The notes under the pieces: generated by a model | What the model was told of the DNA's origin: nothing | The model's database searches: none | The model's input: only the letters and a program-made list of their open reading frames with translations | Translations under genes and position numbers: made by a program | Shown: positions 37,400-45,089 of the stretch, piece by piece | How positions within the stretch are numbered: position 1 is the first letter of the stretch | Layout: every line of letters begins with the position of its first letter | Source of the DNA: Iodobacter sp. BJB302 | Lineage (GTDB): Bacteria; Pseudomonadota; Gammaproteobacteria; Burkholderiales; Chitinibacteraceae | Length of the DNA stretch: 64,000 nt | Reading direction: 5' to 3' | Assembly (NCBI RefSeq): GCF_002735645.1 | Contig: NZ_PDZG01000002.1 | Span: 62,001-126,000, forward strand

Positions 37400-39463
37400 T
37401 TACTGCGCCCTCTGTTTAAGGCTACTTATCATTTGAATCAGCTCTGAAGCAGGGCGCTGCTCAGTTGCTGTTGTTTGCCTGTCCTGGCTAAGCACACGCA
37501 GGGGGATAAATACGCGCCTTGATAACAGGCTGGCCCCGCTATTGCCCGTGCTTTGCCGGGCAAAGGCTATATTGAGATTGGCCCAGTCGTTGTAATCGCT
37601 TAATACTGAAAAGCTAGCGTCCTGATTAATATCTCTTGCATAGGCATTGGCATTTTGTGTGCCATTGGTATTCCAGTCTGCATAAAACCCGCCATTATTT
37701 CCCCGGCCAATGATGGCGGATTCAAGCAGGCTGCTTTCATTTAAGCTGATGCCGCTGCCATCGGAGTAATCCATTTTATATTCTGTACCGCAGGGGCTGG
37801 CGTCTATATTGCAAATATTTCCCCAGCTAAAACCCAGCGCATTATTATTTAAGTAATAGCGCTGCACGGCGCTGTTTGTTTTAGGATCAGAGCCCAGGCC
37901 TGGTAATTGATATAGGTAATTCATAACGCTATAGTAATTAGGCTTGTAATTATTAGATTCATTACCGCCATGCTCTAAGCCAAAATTGTGGCCCAATTCA
38001 TGCATAATTGTGCTGGCCTGGTAATTAAGCAATAAGTTGGTATTACTGCCTGAGCCGCTGGATAACCCCCAGCTGCCTAATGTCACCATGGAATCATTGC
38101 CATTAATTTCTGCCAGGCCAGAAGAGCCTGCCGATCCGTCTGATTCCTGAGAATTAGCCATTATCAGATAATGAAATATCGTTTTGCGCCGGATATCTAA
38201 ACTTGCTGATTTATAGCTGTATAAAGAGGCGCAGCCTGTTTTGCTGTCTAAAGTTAAACATCTGGCATAGCTCACCGCATTAGATCCGCCTGCAAGCCCG
38301 CCACCCAGATTAAATAAGGCGGGGTTAAAACTGGCGGCATAGAGGCTGCCGGTATCAAAATGAATGCTGAAACCTCTGGCGGCAAAGACATCCACTACTT
38401 TTTGCAGCGCTTCTTTGCGCGGGGTAATGCCGGCATCGCTGGAAATCATATGATCAACTTGTACAAAGATATCGCGCTGATTCGCCCTTGCCCCCATCGC
38501 AAATAAATCTAAGCCGCCAAATGTGCCGCCCGCAACTTCTGCACTATCAGGGATGCCATCGTTATCGCTATCTGCCGCTGTGGCAGGCACATCGTTGCGC
38601 CCGCCGGGCGTGGCAAAAGAAACCTGCAGCCAGTCGGCGGCACTCTTACTATTAGCTTGCAACGGAAAAGGCCGTACCAAAGACTTGCCATAATCTTGCG
38701 ATGTAGCGGGCATGGCGGCCACATTGGCTCCTGCCCATGCGCCACTGCTTAGTGGTGCATGGCTGCTGCTGCCAAAGCGGACAAAATCTAAAGTGGCCCC
38801 AGCAAAAGTCAGCTCTGCAGCGCCATTGGCATCCCAAAAGGGCACGGCTTCGCCATTTCTGATATACACCGCCTGGCTGTTATCACTGACGCTGTCGTCA
38901 ATTTTAGCGATCACCACTAAATACCCGCCTGCTGCCAGCGTAACGGCAGGCAGGCTAAAGCTGACCGGCGCACTGGAAACGGTAAATGGCGATGAGCGCA
39001 GGCCAGATCGGGTACGCAAGCTGACGCCGCTAAGGGAAACGGCACTGCTGCCCGGATTATGGATCTCCACCCACGCCCCGGGATTGGTCGAATCATTACT
39101 GGATACTTCGCTGATGATCAGGCCCGCATTTGCAGCCGTAACCGGCACAGAGGTTGGAACAGGGCTGGGCGAAGGGCTGGGAGCCGGGGCCAGTGAGGGC
39201 GTTAATGTAGGGCTGGGGCTGGAGCTGGGTAAAAAAGTGGGTACCGCCGTGGGCAGGGGCGCAGCAGTTGGAATAGCGGTGGGTGTAACACTGGGAATAA
39301 CAGTAGGCTGCGCGGTAGGGATCGCTGTTGGGATGGGTGTGGCGGTTACAACTTGCGAAACAGGCGTTGGCACCACACTCTCTGAAGAGCCGCCGCCTCC
39401 CCCTCCGCAGGCCGTTAAACTGATTAAGACCAACAGCAATAAATACCACAAAGTTGGTTTCAT
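37400..39463 (-). CDS. Lipoprotein with lamin-tail domain and metzincin-type protease domain (paralog B)
   Basis: A 687-residue protein paralogous to the one at 32248-34182. The signal MKPTLWYLLLLVLISLTACG carries a lipobox (LTAC) followed by poly-Gly. A long linker of Thr-Ala-Ile/Val-Pro repeats extends to about residue 110. The lamin-tail domain (LIISEVSSNDSTNPGAWVEI), the DSDNDGIPDSAE calcium-like segment and the zinc site HELGHNFGLEHGG (from His488) follow, with Met-turn YYSVMNYLYQ. The extra length compared with paralog A is mainly in the linker. All protease motifs look intact. Surface proteolysis is likely; substrate unknown. Confidence 0.85.
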   Translation of the reverse strand: MKPTLWYLLLLVLISLTACGGGGGGSSESVVPTPVSQVVTATPIPTAIPTAQPTVIPSVTPTAIPTAAPLPTAVPTFLPSSSPSPTLTPSLAPAPSPSPSPVPTSVPVTAANAGLIISEVSSNDSTNPGAWVEIHNPGSSAVSLSGVSLRTRSGLRSSPFTVSSAPVSFSLPAVTLAAGGYLVVIAKIDDSVSDNSQAVYIRNGEAVPFWDANGAAELTFAGATLDFVRFGSSSHAPLSSGAWAGANVAAMPATSQDYGKSLVRPFPLQANSKSAADWLQVSFATPGGRNDVPATAADSDNDGIPDSAEVAGGTFGGLDLFAMGARANQRDIFVQVDHMISSDAGITPRKEALQKVVDVFAARGFSIHFDTGSLYAASFNPALFNLGGGLAGGSNAVSYARCLTLDSKTGCASLYSYKSASLDIRRKTIFHYLIMANSQESDGSAGSSGLAEINGNDSMVTLGSWGLSSGSGSNTNLLLNYQASTIMHELGHNFGLEHGGNESNNYKPNYYSVMNYLYQLPGLGSDPKTNSAVQRYYLNNNALGFSWGNICNIDASPCGTEYKMDYSDGSGISLNESSLLESAIIGRGNNGGFYADWNTNGTQNANAYARDINQDASFSVLSDYNDWANLNIAFARQSTGNSGASLLSRRVFIPLRVLSQDRQTTATEQRPASELIQMISSLKQRAQ

Positions 39464-39687
39464 TCAGCCAGCCCCTTATTCACACCCAAACACGCTCTGG
39501 CACATAGCTGCGCCCCCTCTTTACCATAGCAAACAGACGATGGCCTGGCAGGGAATCATTGGCGAGATAGCGTGGTTGTTAGGCTTTTTCGCTGCTTGCT
39601 AATGAAAAAACAATTTGGTTAGCGCATCTGGGGTTGCACCCGCCTGCGATCATTCAGTACTGCTAAGCCGCATCACACACTTAAGCG

Positions 39688-41376
39688 CTATTCGCTCACA
39701 TGCTCAATATGCAGCTGCACCACGCGGTTGCCTCGGAACTCGTTTACGCCGATGCGGTACACGGCGAGGATTTTGGCTGGCAGCGGGTCGGCATGGCCAA
39801 AGCGCATGGCATCCAGCACTAGGCCATGTGGATTGGCGAGTTTGAGCTTTAAATGCCGCTCGCCCACCAGGCGCTGCTCAACCACAGTGAATTCACCCTG
39901 AAACATCGGCGCGGGGAAGCCCTGGCCCCAGACTTGTTTATCCAGTGTTTCGGCTACGTCCAGCGCAAAAGATTCGGTGGCCAGCTCGCCATCAGTTTCA
40001 ATTTTTCGCTCCAGCGTGTCGGCATCCATCAGCTCGTGACACACCGCCTCGAACGCGGTTTTAAAGCGTGCAAAGTCGGCCTGGCGCAGGCTTAAACCCG
40101 CCGCCATCGCGTGGCCGCCAAATTTTAAAATCAAATCAGGGTGGCGTTTGGATACCAAATCCAGCGCATCGCGCAGATGCAGGCCGGGGATGGAGCGGCC
40201 CGAGCCTTTGATTTCATCATCGTTGCCATCGGCAAACACGATGGTTGGGCGATGAAATCTATCTTTCATTCTGGAGGCAATAATCCCCACCACGCCCTGA
40301 TGCCAATCGCCCTGATAAAGGCTGATGCTGTAAGCGTCTTCCACCGCAATGCCTGCCAAAATCGCCTCGGCCTCGGCGCGCATGCCCACTTCAATCTCGC
40401 GCCGCTCGCGGTTCATGCCATCCAGCTCTTTGGCGAGCGGTGTGGCGGCGGCTTCTGAATCCGCCAAGAGGCAAGCGATGCCCAGGCTCATATCGTCCAA
40501 ACGCCCTGCCGCATTCAACCTTGGCCCCAGGGTAAAGCCCAGATCAAAGCAAGATGCTTTGTAAGGCAAGCGCCCCGCCGCCGTAAACAAAGCCATGACA
40601 CCGGCACTGGCCCGCCCTGCCCGCATACGCTTTAAGCCCTGCTCCACCAGAATGCGGTTATTGCCATCCAGCCTCACCACATCGGCCACCGTTCCCAGCG
40701 CCACTAAATCCAGCAGCGTCGCCAGATTTGGCTCTTTGATACCCGCAAAAGCCTGCCGCTCGCGCAGCTCGGCACGCAGCGCCATCAGCACATAAAACAT
40801 CACGCCTACACCAGCCAGATTCTTACTGGCAAAGGTGCAGCCTGGCTGGTTAGGATTCACAATCAGCGTGGCGGGCAACTCGTCGCCTGGCAGGTGGTGA
40901 TCGGTAATCAGCACATCAATGCCCCGCGCCTGCGCTGCGGCCACACCGGCCACACTGGCGATGCCGTTATCCACCGTTAAAATTAAATCCGGTGACTTTT
41001 GCGCTGCCAGATCAACGATTTCTGGCGTGAGGCCATAGCCATATTCGAAGCGGTTTGGCACCACAAAATCGACCACCGCGCCCAGCATCGCCAAGCCCCG
41101 CATCCCCACCGCGCAAGCCGTAGCGCCATCGGCATCGTAATCAGCCACGATCAGAATCCGCTCTTTGGCCGCAATCGCATCCGCAAGGCGCTTGCCCGCT
41201 TCAATAATATTTTTTAAGCCATGGAAGGGCAGCAGGTGCGCCAATTCGTGCTCCAGCTCGGTTCGCGTAGCAATACCGCGAGCCGCATACAAGCGCGCCT
41301 CGAGCGGGGATAAGCCTTGCTCGCAAAGCAGAGATTCGGCAGCGGATGGGACAATACGGGGGGAAATGATGGTCAT
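39688..41376 (-). CDS. recJ: Single-stranded-DNA-specific exonuclease RecJ
   Basis: RecJ degrades single-stranded DNA 5' to 3' in recombination and repair. From ATG 41376 the product has 562 residues, the normal length; the frame is open further upstream but without a good start. The DHH domain shows VADYDADGATACAVG and LITDHHLPG, and the DHHA1 domain shows KFGGHAMAAGLSL. All metal-binding motifs are intact. It follows the RpfE-like gene after about 280 bp holding a palindromic repeat. Confidence 0.95.
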   Translation of the reverse strand: MTIISPRIVPSAAESLLCEQGLSPLEARLYAARGIATRTELEHELAHLLPFHGLKNIIEAGKRLADAIAAKERILIVADYDADGATACAVGMRGLAMLGAVVDFVVPNRFEYGYGLTPEIVDLAAQKSPDLILTVDNGIASVAGVAAAQARGIDVLITDHHLPGDELPATLIVNPNQPGCTFASKNLAGVGVMFYVLMALRAELRERQAFAGIKEPNLATLLDLVALGTVADVVRLDGNNRILVEQGLKRMRAGRASAGVMALFTAAGRLPYKASCFDLGFTLGPRLNAAGRLDDMSLGIACLLADSEAAATPLAKELDGMNRERREIEVGMRAEAEAILAGIAVEDAYSISLYQGDWHQGVVGIIASRMKDRFHRPTIVFADGNDDEIKGSGRSIPGLHLRDALDLVSKRHPDLILKFGGHAMAAGLSLRQADFARFKTAFEAVCHELMDADTLERKIETDGELATESFALDVAETLDKQVWGQGFPAPMFQGEFTVVEQRLVGERHLKLKLANPHGLVLDAMRFGHADPLPAKILAVYRIGVNEFRGNRVVQLHIEHVSE

Positions 41377-41422
41377 GGCTGACTCAAAGTGACGGGTATA
41401 AAAACTTCTAAAACGAGCTTCT

Positions 41423-41632
41423 GCGGGCACAGAAAACACAGAGTTTAAAGGCAGAACAGGGAGAAAAACCAAGGGAATACAACGACTCTCCTAAAGCTAA
41501 ACGACTGCGTCATTCCCGAATGCTGTTGAAGGGAATGACGGCTTTAACGTTTTTGAGCGTCTGGCTAAGGAGTGAAAAGGGATCAATATTAAACCCTTAT
41601 GTTTTTCTCTGTGTACTCTGTGTTCTTCATGG
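41423..41632. repeat. Dispersed palindromic element, copy 4, with nested hairpin
   Basis: Left arm GGGCACAGAAAACACAGAG and AACAGGGAGAAAAACC (41425-41469) faces right arm GTTTTTCTCTGTGTACTCTG (41601-). The middle carries another palindrome: CGTCATTCCC (41508-41517) pairs with GGGAATGACG (41531-41540), with imperfect outer arms at 41485-41505 and 41555-41573. This is less conserved than copies 2 and 3. It fills the recJ/RpfE-like gap. Confidence 0.7.
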
Positions 41633-41659
41633 GCTTTGCATCTGCAGACTTTTTTAGCC

Positions 41660-42658
41660 CTAAGCAAACGCCCAAGGTAATTTTGGCTTTTGCCAGATCT
41701 TCCAGCGTAAGGATCGGTCTGTTTGCAAGGCAAGGCCCAGCTCGGGGAAGGTGATCGCCAGTGATTTACGCTTGCCCGATTTTAAGTCTGCGAGCAGCGG
41801 CGCAAACCAGTCTTTTTCTAATGCAAGCCAGCCTTCCCGCCAATCGTGGGCATTGCCATAACAGGCCCCAAGGCGCAGGTGATCGAGCATCACCAAGGCA
41901 TCACCGCTTGGTAGTGCGGCAGCGTTAGCAGGCAGGGGCTGCACATCTGAGCCACCAATATGCATCAGGCCACGCAGCAGCAAATCATCCGCATAAACCG
42001 GTACGCTAGGCACGACAGGTGTATCCGCAACAGGGTAGTCAGAGCCCCCCCACAGCCAGAGGCTATTGATGGTTTGTGCGTCGCTGCGTTTATCGTTCAC
42101 GGCATGGGTGTAGAGGTACATCTGAATTTCATTCAGCAGACGGTGCCACTTCAGCGCGTCCTTACCCTTGGGCAAGAGCGTATTGATATCGCGGCCAATG
42201 GCGGCATCAAGCGATGTCCATGTCAGCTGCGGATCGCTTGGTAAGCGCAGATACCAGCGCGTTGGCGTGGCAGCCACAAACAGCATGCCATCGTCCTTAA
42301 ATACGCTATTCAAGCCCGCCACCAGCGCATCGGCCTCGGCCTGAGCAATTTGAAAATGGTGTGCATCAAACAGCAGCAGCCCATCCCGCTCAATTTTTAG
42401 ATGTACCGGATCGGCTCTGAGCCAAAAGCCCGCCTCAGCGGCTGGCTGATCCAAGCCCAGCGTTAAAGCCGCCGCAGGCAAATGCTCCATACCAAACCGC
42501 CCTGCCAGCCATGCCTCTGCTGTTTGCTTGTGCGCAGGCAGGCGTTCACCCCGGCCGCACAGCAGCGCCGCTGCGGGCAAATCCAGGCCGGTGGTAATAA
42601 AGCGGCACTGATCCGAATCGGGCCAGTCGGCGTAAGAAATAACAAAATGAAGTGACAT
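41660..42658 (-). CDS. RpfE/COG4255-like conserved protein
   Basis: A 332-residue cytoplasmic protein. Features such as WPDSDQCRFITTGLDLPAAAL, HLKIERDGLLLFDAHHF, RWYLRL and NSLWLWGGSDYP fit a proteobacterial family annotated as RpfE-like or as phosphoglycerate-mutase-related. In xanthomonads rpfE also neighbours recJ, so the gene order supports this call. No catalytic role is established and I see no phosphomutase active-site residues with confidence. Confidence 0.65.
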   Translation of the reverse strand: MSLHFVISYADWPDSDQCRFITTGLDLPAAALLCGRGERLPAHKQTAEAWLAGRFGMEHLPAAALTLGLDQPAAEAGFWLRADPVHLKIERDGLLLFDAHHFQIAQAEADALVAGLNSVFKDDGMLFVAATPTRWYLRLPSDPQLTWTSLDAAIGRDINTLLPKGKDALKWHRLLNEIQMYLYTHAVNDKRSDAQTINSLWLWGGSDYPVADTPVVPSVPVYADDLLLRGLMHIGGSDVQPLPANAAALPSGDALVMLDHLRLGACYGNAHDWREGWLALEKDWFAPLLADLKSGKRKSLAITFPELGLALQTDRSLRWKIWQKPKLPWAFA

Positions 42659-42743
42659 AAGGGGATTTTACGACAAGATGTGAGCAGGAGGCACAGAGGG
42701 CTGTGAGCAGCCACCCTAAAAATAAAAACGCCAGATTGAATAA

Positions 42744-43211
42744 TCAGACCTGAATGCTCGTTGCAAAAACATACTCAAGCACTTCATCACCATATTTATC
42801 ACACTGACCTGTGGAGCGCCAGCCCAAATGCCTGTAAAAGCCAAAGGACCTCACTTCAGGATCAGCAGCGCAGCCAAGAAAAAGCCGGGCGTGCCCCAGT
42901 GCTTTCAAATCTGACATCACGCTTTGCAACAGCGCTTTACCCATTCCCTGGTTTTCATAATCTGGCAGCAGTGCTAAGACCACAATTTCGCCCGTACTTA
43001 CAGAGCCAAAGCAATAGCCAGCCATTTGCCCTTCAACAAGACAAATGCGACCCAGCAATTCGCCGGATTCGACTTGAGCAGCCCATGACGCTTCGGTAAT
43101 GCCAAGCTCAGCCAAGCGGGTTTTAGAAATCGCGTTTTCCCGCGTCTTGCCTCTGATGACAATGCACTCTGCGATATCAGAGGGCACTGCCGGGCGGGTA
43201 TTCAAAAGCAT
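42744..43211 (-). CDS. GNAT family N-acetyltransferase
   Basis: A 155-residue acetyltransferase-fold protein. MLLNTRPAVPSDIAECIVIR is the usual GNAT start and LALLPDYENQGMGKALLQSV holds the acetyl-CoA-binding Q/RxxGxG/A motif. GFYRHLGWRSTGQ forms the last strand region. The substrate cannot be inferred. ATG 43211 is preferred over a TTG three codons upstream. It starts a few bases after the RIO-like kinase stop and is probably in the same operon. Confidence 0.88.
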   Translation of the reverse strand: MLLNTRPAVPSDIAECIVIRGKTRENAISKTRLAELGITEASWAAQVESGELLGRICLVEGQMAGYCFGSVSTGEIVVLALLPDYENQGMGKALLQSVMSDLKALGHARLFLGCAADPEVRSFGFYRHLGWRSTGQCDKYGDEVLEYVFATSIQV

Positions 43212-43222
43212 ATTTTTCAATC

Positions 43223-44071
43223 TTAATCTTCTTCCAGCTGAAAGCGGCGGCGGTTAAGTTCTTCTTCTTTCACACTGTCGATTTCACGCATCAGGCCACG
43301 TACATCGGCTTTTTTCTCGCTGCGGCGGGCGCGGCCAGTCAGCACAACATCAGGATGCAGCTCGCCTTTCTCGTAGTGGCTCCAGATCTCAAATGCGTAA
43401 TCCGTATTCAGTAACTCTGGCGCAAACTGGCCAAAGTAAGTGGCCAGATTACCCACATCGCGCTCCAGCATGCTAAAGGCGCTGTTATTGCCTGCCGCAT
43501 CCACAGCCTGCGGCAAATCAATAATCACCGGGCCATCTGCATCAACCAGAATATTGTATTCAGATAAATCGCCATGAATCACACCAGCGCAAAGCATTAA
43601 TACCACTTGCTTAATCAGCATGGCGTGATAAGCCAAAGCCACTGAATGGCTCAGCACAACATCATTTAATCGTGGGGCAGCATGGCCTGCGGCATCGGTC
43701 ACCAGCTCCATCAGGAGCACACCTTCAAAGCAGTTATATGGAGTGGGCACGCGCACGCCTGCTGCGGCTAAGCGGTGCAGAGCATCCACTTCGGCGGTTT
43801 GCCAGACTTCCTCGGCCATTTTGCGGCCATAACGGCTGCCTTTTTCCATAGCACGGGCATCACGTGAGCCCCGAACCTTACGGCCTTCTTGGTAAGCCGC
43901 ATTTTGTTTAAAGCTACGCTGATTCGCTTCTTTGTAAACCTTGGCGCAGCGAACATCGTCGCCACAGCGCACTACGTAAACCACGGCTTCTTTGCCACTC
44001 ATCAGCTGGCGGAGTACTTCATCAACAAGTCCATTCTGAACAAGTGGTTCTAATCTTTTCGGGGTTTTCAT
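43223..44071 (-). CDS. RIO1-like serine kinase, PA4780 family
   Basis: A 282-residue bacterial RIO-type protein kinase. The nucleotide loop region is SGKEAVVYVVRCG, with the lysine in CAKVYKEANQRSF. The catalytic loop reads IHGDLSEYNILVD and the metal-binding segment is PVIIDLPQAVD, as in RIO kinases. A basic, Arg/Glu-rich tail follows. In other Proteobacteria these proteins are conserved but their targets are poorly known. It is divergent from the YhcH-type gene. Confidence 0.9.
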   Translation of the reverse strand: MKTPKRLEPLVQNGLVDEVLRQLMSGKEAVVYVVRCGDDVRCAKVYKEANQRSFKQNAAYQEGRKVRGSRDARAMEKGSRYGRKMAEEVWQTAEVDALHRLAAAGVRVPTPYNCFEGVLLMELVTDAAGHAAPRLNDVVLSHSVALAYHAMLIKQVVLMLCAGVIHGDLSEYNILVDADGPVIIDLPQAVDAAGNNSAFSMLERDVGNLATYFGQFAPELLNTDYAFEIWSHYEKGELHPDVVLTGRARRSEKKADVRGLMREIDSVKEEELNRRRFQLEED

Positions 44072-44310
44072 TTTCCAAAGTCCGGTATAAGCAAACAGCA
44101 GTGTGCCTTATGCCATAAATTCGCTTTTAGCGCAAAGATCGGGGCCAAAAAGGTTTTTTAACATGTTAATATCCAACACTAAGCTGACACTAAACATGCA
44201 ACTAAAAAAAGATTACGCCATGATTAAGTATCTTGCAATCGGCCATATTCTCATCGTGGGCAAAATCACTCAGATATAATGCGCACATTCCATAAAGCTA
44301 TGAGAACACC

Positions 44311-44781
44311 ATGTATCTGGGCCATTTGCACCAAGCTGGCTTGCCCCTGCCCGCCGCCATAGAAACCGCACTCCAATATCTGCGCAACACAGATTTCTCC
44401 TGCATGGAAACCGGCCGCTATCCTATTGATGGTGAACGGATGTTTGCTTTGGTACAAACACCACTTACGCAGCCATGGGATGGCGGCAAGCCCGAGTTTC
44501 ATGCCCGCTATATTGATATTCAGTATTTATATGAAGGCGAAGAGCTGATCGGCTACGCCCCGGCCAATGAGGCGCTGGCTAAAACCCAAGATCAGCTTTT
44601 AGAAAGAGATATTGCCTTTGTGGCGCCCATAGAAGGCGAATCCCGGCTTTATCTCACCCCCGGCATGTTTGCCATTTTCTACCCAGGCGAGCTACACAAA
44701 CCCTGCCGCGCCAGCCATCAGCCTGTGGCCATTAAAAAAGTGGTGATCAAGATCGCTAAAGAGCTGATCACTGTGGTTTAA
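44311..44781 (+). CDS. YhcH/YjgK/YiaL family cupin-like protein
   Basis: A 156-residue protein of the DUF386 family, a beta-barrel resembling EbgC and NanQ, which act on sugars. PEFHARYIDIQYLYEGEE has the conserved His/Glu/Asp surroundings of the metal site, and PGMFAIFYPGELHKPC carries the C-terminal histidine. Length is normal. No sugar operon adjoins it, so the substrate is open. A strong terminator follows. Confidence 0.9.
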   Translation: MYLGHLHQAGLPLPAAIETALQYLRNTDFSCMETGRYPIDGERMFALVQTPLTQPWDGGKPEFHARYIDIQYLYEGEELIGYAPANEALAKTQDQLLERDIAFVAPIEGESRLYLTPGMFAIFYPGELHKPCRASHQPVAIKKVVIKIAKELITVV

Positions 44782-44803
44782 AAGCACAGGCAGCCTCCAC
44801 GGG

Positions 44804-44835
44804 GCAGAGCAGTGTTCAAATATGCTCTGCTTTTT
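44804..44835 (+). terminator. Rho-independent terminator after the YhcH-type gene
   Basis: GCAGAGCA (44804-44811) pairs with TGCTCTGC (44823-44830), followed by five T. It lies 22 bp past the stop. Confidence 0.88.
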
Positions 44836-45010
44836 ACTCACCGCCCGCCCTGCACTTACAAACTGCAGACAGAACCATTTAATTGCATACAAAAACAATA
44901 GCTTACAAAACCGCACTTTTACTAAAAATGACATAGCTAACGGTATTTTTAATGAATTAATGCCAAACAATCAGCACTCATGAGTGATATCAGCCACAGC
45001 AGACCAAGAC

Positions 45011-45050
45011 ACTGTACTTCAGTACAGTATTAGAGCTTACTAAAGCTCTA
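45011..45050. promoter_or_regulatory. Two adjacent perfect palindromes upstream of the adhesin gene
   Basis: ACTGTACT-TC-AGTACAGT (45011-45028) and TAGAGCTT-ACTA-AAGCTCTA (45031-45050) lie back to back, 40-80 bp before the adhesin ATG. Neither is followed by a T tract, so they look like operators or a leader structure rather than terminators. Confidence 0.55.
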
Positions 45051-45089
45051 TAAGCTGGCTCAATTCCCTCATTTCCTGGTTAATACCTC

